Part shown: one piece after another, positions 4,857 to 6,367 of the stretch | Position numbering within the stretch: position 1 is the first letter of the stretch | Layout: each line of letters opens with the position of its first letter | Assembly: GCA_013695295.1 (NCBI GenBank) | Contig: JACDAS010000285.1 | Coordinates: 1 to 6,367 of the forward strand | Direction of reading: 5' to 3' | Length of the DNA stretch: 6,367 nt | Origin: Actinomycetota bacterium | Lineage (GTDB): Bacteria > Actinomycetota > Thermoleophilia > Gaiellales > Gaiellaceae | The notes under the pieces: model-generated | Told to the model about the DNA's origin: nothing | The model's input: the letters and a program-made list of their open reading frames with translations, nothing else | The model's database searches: none | Made by a program: the position numbers and the translations under genes

Positions 4857-6141
4857 GGACAGGCGGCTCGCCCTCAGGCTCGCGCGCGTGCTCGAGGGCC
4901 GTGAACGGGGCGAGGGCGAAGTGCGCGAGCTCGCCTCGCTGCTCGAGCTCGCGGCCGCCCCGGCGCGCTTCGACGTCCCGGCCGAGGAGGTCGAGCGGGC
5001 GCTGCGGCGTGCACCGACGCCCTTCAGGACGCGGCGGCCCCGCCCCGCGCGGCGACTCCTTCTGGCAGGTGCGGCCGTCGCCGCGACGGCCTCCGCGCTC
5101 GTCGTGGCCTCGATCGTCCGGACGCCCGGTCTCGACGTCGCGGACGAGGCGCTCGCTGCGCTCGGCGGCCCGCGCGCAGGCTTGCGCATCGTCGAGCGGA
5201 TCGACCCGTCGCGGCCGGGCGCCTTTACGCCCTCCGTGCGGGTGGCCTGGCTCGACCTCGGACGGCGCCGGGCGCTCTGGAACCAGTTCGCCGAGGGCAG
5301 GCTCGTTGCGGTGACCCTCCTCGAGGGACGCCGGGTGACGAGGTTCTCCCCCCTGACCAACTCGGCGATCGTGGGTCCGAGCTGCCGCGCCTTCGCGAGC
5401 GGCTGCGCGGAGCTCGTCGATCCGGTCGAGCTCTACCGCCGAGCTCTGCAGCGCGGTGTCTCCTCGACGTCGAAGGAGCGCTCCGGCGGTCGCCCGGTGT
5501 ACGTGCTGCGCCTGCCCGTCCAGCGTCTCGCCGACGCCGTCGTGATCGACCAGGTCGTCACGGTCGACGCACGAACGTACCTGCCGCTCCGGATCGTCTG
5601 GCGCGAGCGGCGCGGGGACGCCGAGCGGGAGTTCGCGGTGATCACCGTTCGGCTGGTCAAGGTCGTCTCCGCAGCGGTCGCGGCGCAGGCGATCAGCCTG
5701 ACGTTGCCCGCGAACGTGCGGATCGAGCAGCGAGTCGACCCGACGCGGGGTGTGCGGCTGCTCGAGACGCGGCCGCTGACGCGGACCCAGGCGAGCCGCG
5801 TCGTTCCCGCGATTAGCTGGCTCGGTCCGAACTACCGGGAGCCGGTGACCGCGATCGAGGAGCTCCGGTGGAACGCCGGACGGGCCTACAGGGTCCGCTA
5901 CGGCAACTCGCTCACGGTCTGGAGCTACGGCGCCCTGGTGCCGCCGGAGCTCGTCGCGGGCCGGTACGTCCCTGCCAAGAGCATCCCGCAGGGGGACGGG
6001 GTCGTGCGCTTCTACACGACGGACGACGACCGGCTCGTAGCCGAGCTCGAGCGTCCTGGCCGCTCGGTCGCGATCGTGGGTCCGCGCTACGGGAAGGAGG
6101 ATCTCTTCGCGGCATTCGCACGGCTGCAGGAGCTCCGGTGA
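4843..6141 (+). CDS. Single-pass membrane protein, putative anti-sigma factor with large extracytoplasmic domain
   Basis: A 432-residue protein probably restraining the sigma factor encoded just upstream. Residues 1-70 are cytoplasmic and charged, with two likely amphipathic helices (DRRLALRLARVLEG and EVRELASLLELAAA) and a basic FRTRRPRPARR stop before the membrane. One transmembrane helix spans about 71-92 (LLLAGAAVAATASALVVASIV). The remaining 340 residues lie outside and look beta-rich. They begin DVADEALAALGG and include segments such as VYVLRLPVQRL, IDQVVTVDARTYLPLRIVW and LTLPANVRIEQRV, which recall the LolA/RseB-like sheets found in some anti-sigma or sigma-regulator proteins. C181 and C188 (SCRAFASGC) are its only cysteines and may form a disulfide. 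The N-terminal region has no histidine or cysteine, so it is not a zinc-binding (ZAS) anti-sigma. The start is fixed by AGGAGG at 4831. The gene is sure; the anti-sigma role is inferred from overlap and topology. Confidence 0.85.
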   Translation: MRLREDRRLALRLARVLEGRERGEGEVRELASLLELAAAPARFDVPAEEVERALRRAPTPFRTRRPRPARRLLLAGAAVAATASALVVASIVRTPGLDVADEALAALGGPRAGLRIVERIDPSRPGAFTPSVRVAWLDLGRRRALWNQFAEGRLVAVTLLEGRRVTRFSPLTNSAIVGPSCRAFASGCAELVDPVELYRRALQRGVSSTSKERSGGRPVYVLRLPVQRLADAVVIDQVVTVDARTYLPLRIVWRERRGDAEREFAVITVRLVKVVSAAVAAQAISLTLPANVRIEQRVDPTRGVRLLETRPLTRTQASRVVPAISWLGPNYREPVTAIEELRWNAGRAYRVRYGNSLTVWSYGALVPPELVAGRYVPAKSIPQGDGVVRFYTTDDDRLVAELERPGRSVAIVGPRYGKEDLFAAFARLQELR

Positions 6142-6227
6142 GGCGAGCCGTGGGCCCAGGCGACGGCGTCGGCGACGGCTAGGAAGCAGCGCGCGACAGG
6201 GCAGCTTCGGCCGGCGTCGAGCGTTTC

Positions 6228-6233
6228 TACACT
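6228..6233 (+). promoter_or_regulatory. Candidate -10 hexamer for a leaderless cyclase-gene transcript
   Basis: TACACT fits TANNNT and is followed by exactly 7 nt (TAGCGTT) and then the ATG at 6241. This places the expected start of transcription at or beside the A of the start codon. No Shine-Dalgarno sequence precedes the ATG. The -35 position (around 6204-6210, CTTCGG) matches the consensus poorly. The spacing is the same as that before the mutase GTG. Confidence 0.45.
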
Positions 6234-6240
6234 TAGCGTT

Positions 6241-6367
6241 ATGGAACGCAAGCTCGCCACCGTCCTCTTCATCGACCTCGTCGACTCGACGTCGCTCGTA
6301 GCTGCGAGCGACCCCGAGGTCGTCCGCCGCCGGGTGACCGGGTTCTTCGAGCAGGTCGCGCGCTGCG
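6241..6367 (+). CDS. N-terminus of a class III adenylate/guanylate cyclase-domain protein (3' end outside window)
   Basis: Only the first 42 residues are visible. MERKLATVLFIDLVDSTSL closely follows the start of actinobacterial class III nucleotide cyclase domains, whose usual form is ERKxATVLFxDLVGSTxLxE. D12 (in FIDLVDST) is in the place of the first metal-binding aspartate. The residue after LV is Asp rather than the usual Gly. The stretch SDPEVVRRRVTGFFEQVA fits the helix after that strand. In many actinobacteria this N-terminal form precedes an AAA-ATPase and TPR region in a protein of about 1000 residues, but nothing here shows what follows. The start is the ATG at 6241; the family motif begins at residue 2, so little could be added upstream. 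The gene is 99 nt downstream of the anti-sigma-like gene and has its own likely promoter, so it probably forms a separate unit. Confidence 0.87.
   Translation, partial: MERKLATVLFIDLVDSTSLVAASDPEVVRRRVTGFFEQVARC

Noticed and set aside
4449..5360. Minus-strand 303-codon frame opposite the sigma and anti-sigma genes
   Set aside because: It is antisense to two well-supported overlapping genes and has low-complexity Ser/Arg/Ala composition.
6142..6240. Possible terminator after the anti-sigma-like gene (AGCCGT at 6146-6151, ACGGCT at 6175-6180)
   Set aside because: The 6-bp stem has a long loop and competing pairings, and no T-run follows. In GC-rich DNA such short inverted matches are common by chance. 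I see no convincing terminator in this 99-nt gap.

Overview
The window is GC-rich coding DNA (roughly 70% GC by eye) with frequent GTG starts, tightly packed genes and short stop/start overlaps. This fits a high-GC actinobacterium, possibly a deep-branching (Thermoleophilia-like) lineage. The phylum is an inference from base composition, start-codon use and protein style; no marker gene here fixes it. Nothing suggests a phage, insertion sequence or CRISPR array.

Layout. (1) Positions 1-361, plus strand: the 3' end of a Rel/SpoT-type (p)ppGpp synthetase/hydrolase, ending in an ACT domain. (2) Positions 414-2544, minus strand: a three-gene operon read right to left, phosphomannomutase/phosphoglucomutase, then a hotdog-fold acyl-CoA thioesterase, then a small GAF-like protein. 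Both junctions are 4-nt overlaps (GTGA and ATGA), so translation is probably coupled. (3) Positions 2545-2712: a divergent intergenic region with a perfect 15-bp inverted repeat whose arms face the two divergent genes. (4) Positions 2713-6141, plus strand: a four-gene operon of two tandem paralogous secreted, membrane-anchored proteins of unknown family (here A and B), an ECF-like sigma factor, and a 432-residue single-pass membrane protein that looks like its anti-sigma partner. (5) Positions 6241 to the window end, plus strand: the start of a class III adenylate/guanylate cyclase-domain protein, probably on a leaderless transcript.

How the parts may work together. The 2713-6141 operon is the most interesting part. 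Its sigma gene has a 14-nt overlap with the membrane protein gene, the usual arrangement for a sigma/anti-sigma pair. The membrane protein lacks the common HxxxCxxC zinc anti-sigma motif. It carries a large extracytoplasmic domain with only two cysteines. The two upstream paralogs also each have only two cysteines, in an identical LCGASGC motif, plus one C-terminal membrane anchor. I infer a cell-envelope signalling module in which A and B are sensors, ligands or outputs of the sigma/anti-sigma switch. The family of A and B is not one I recognise, so their function is left open.
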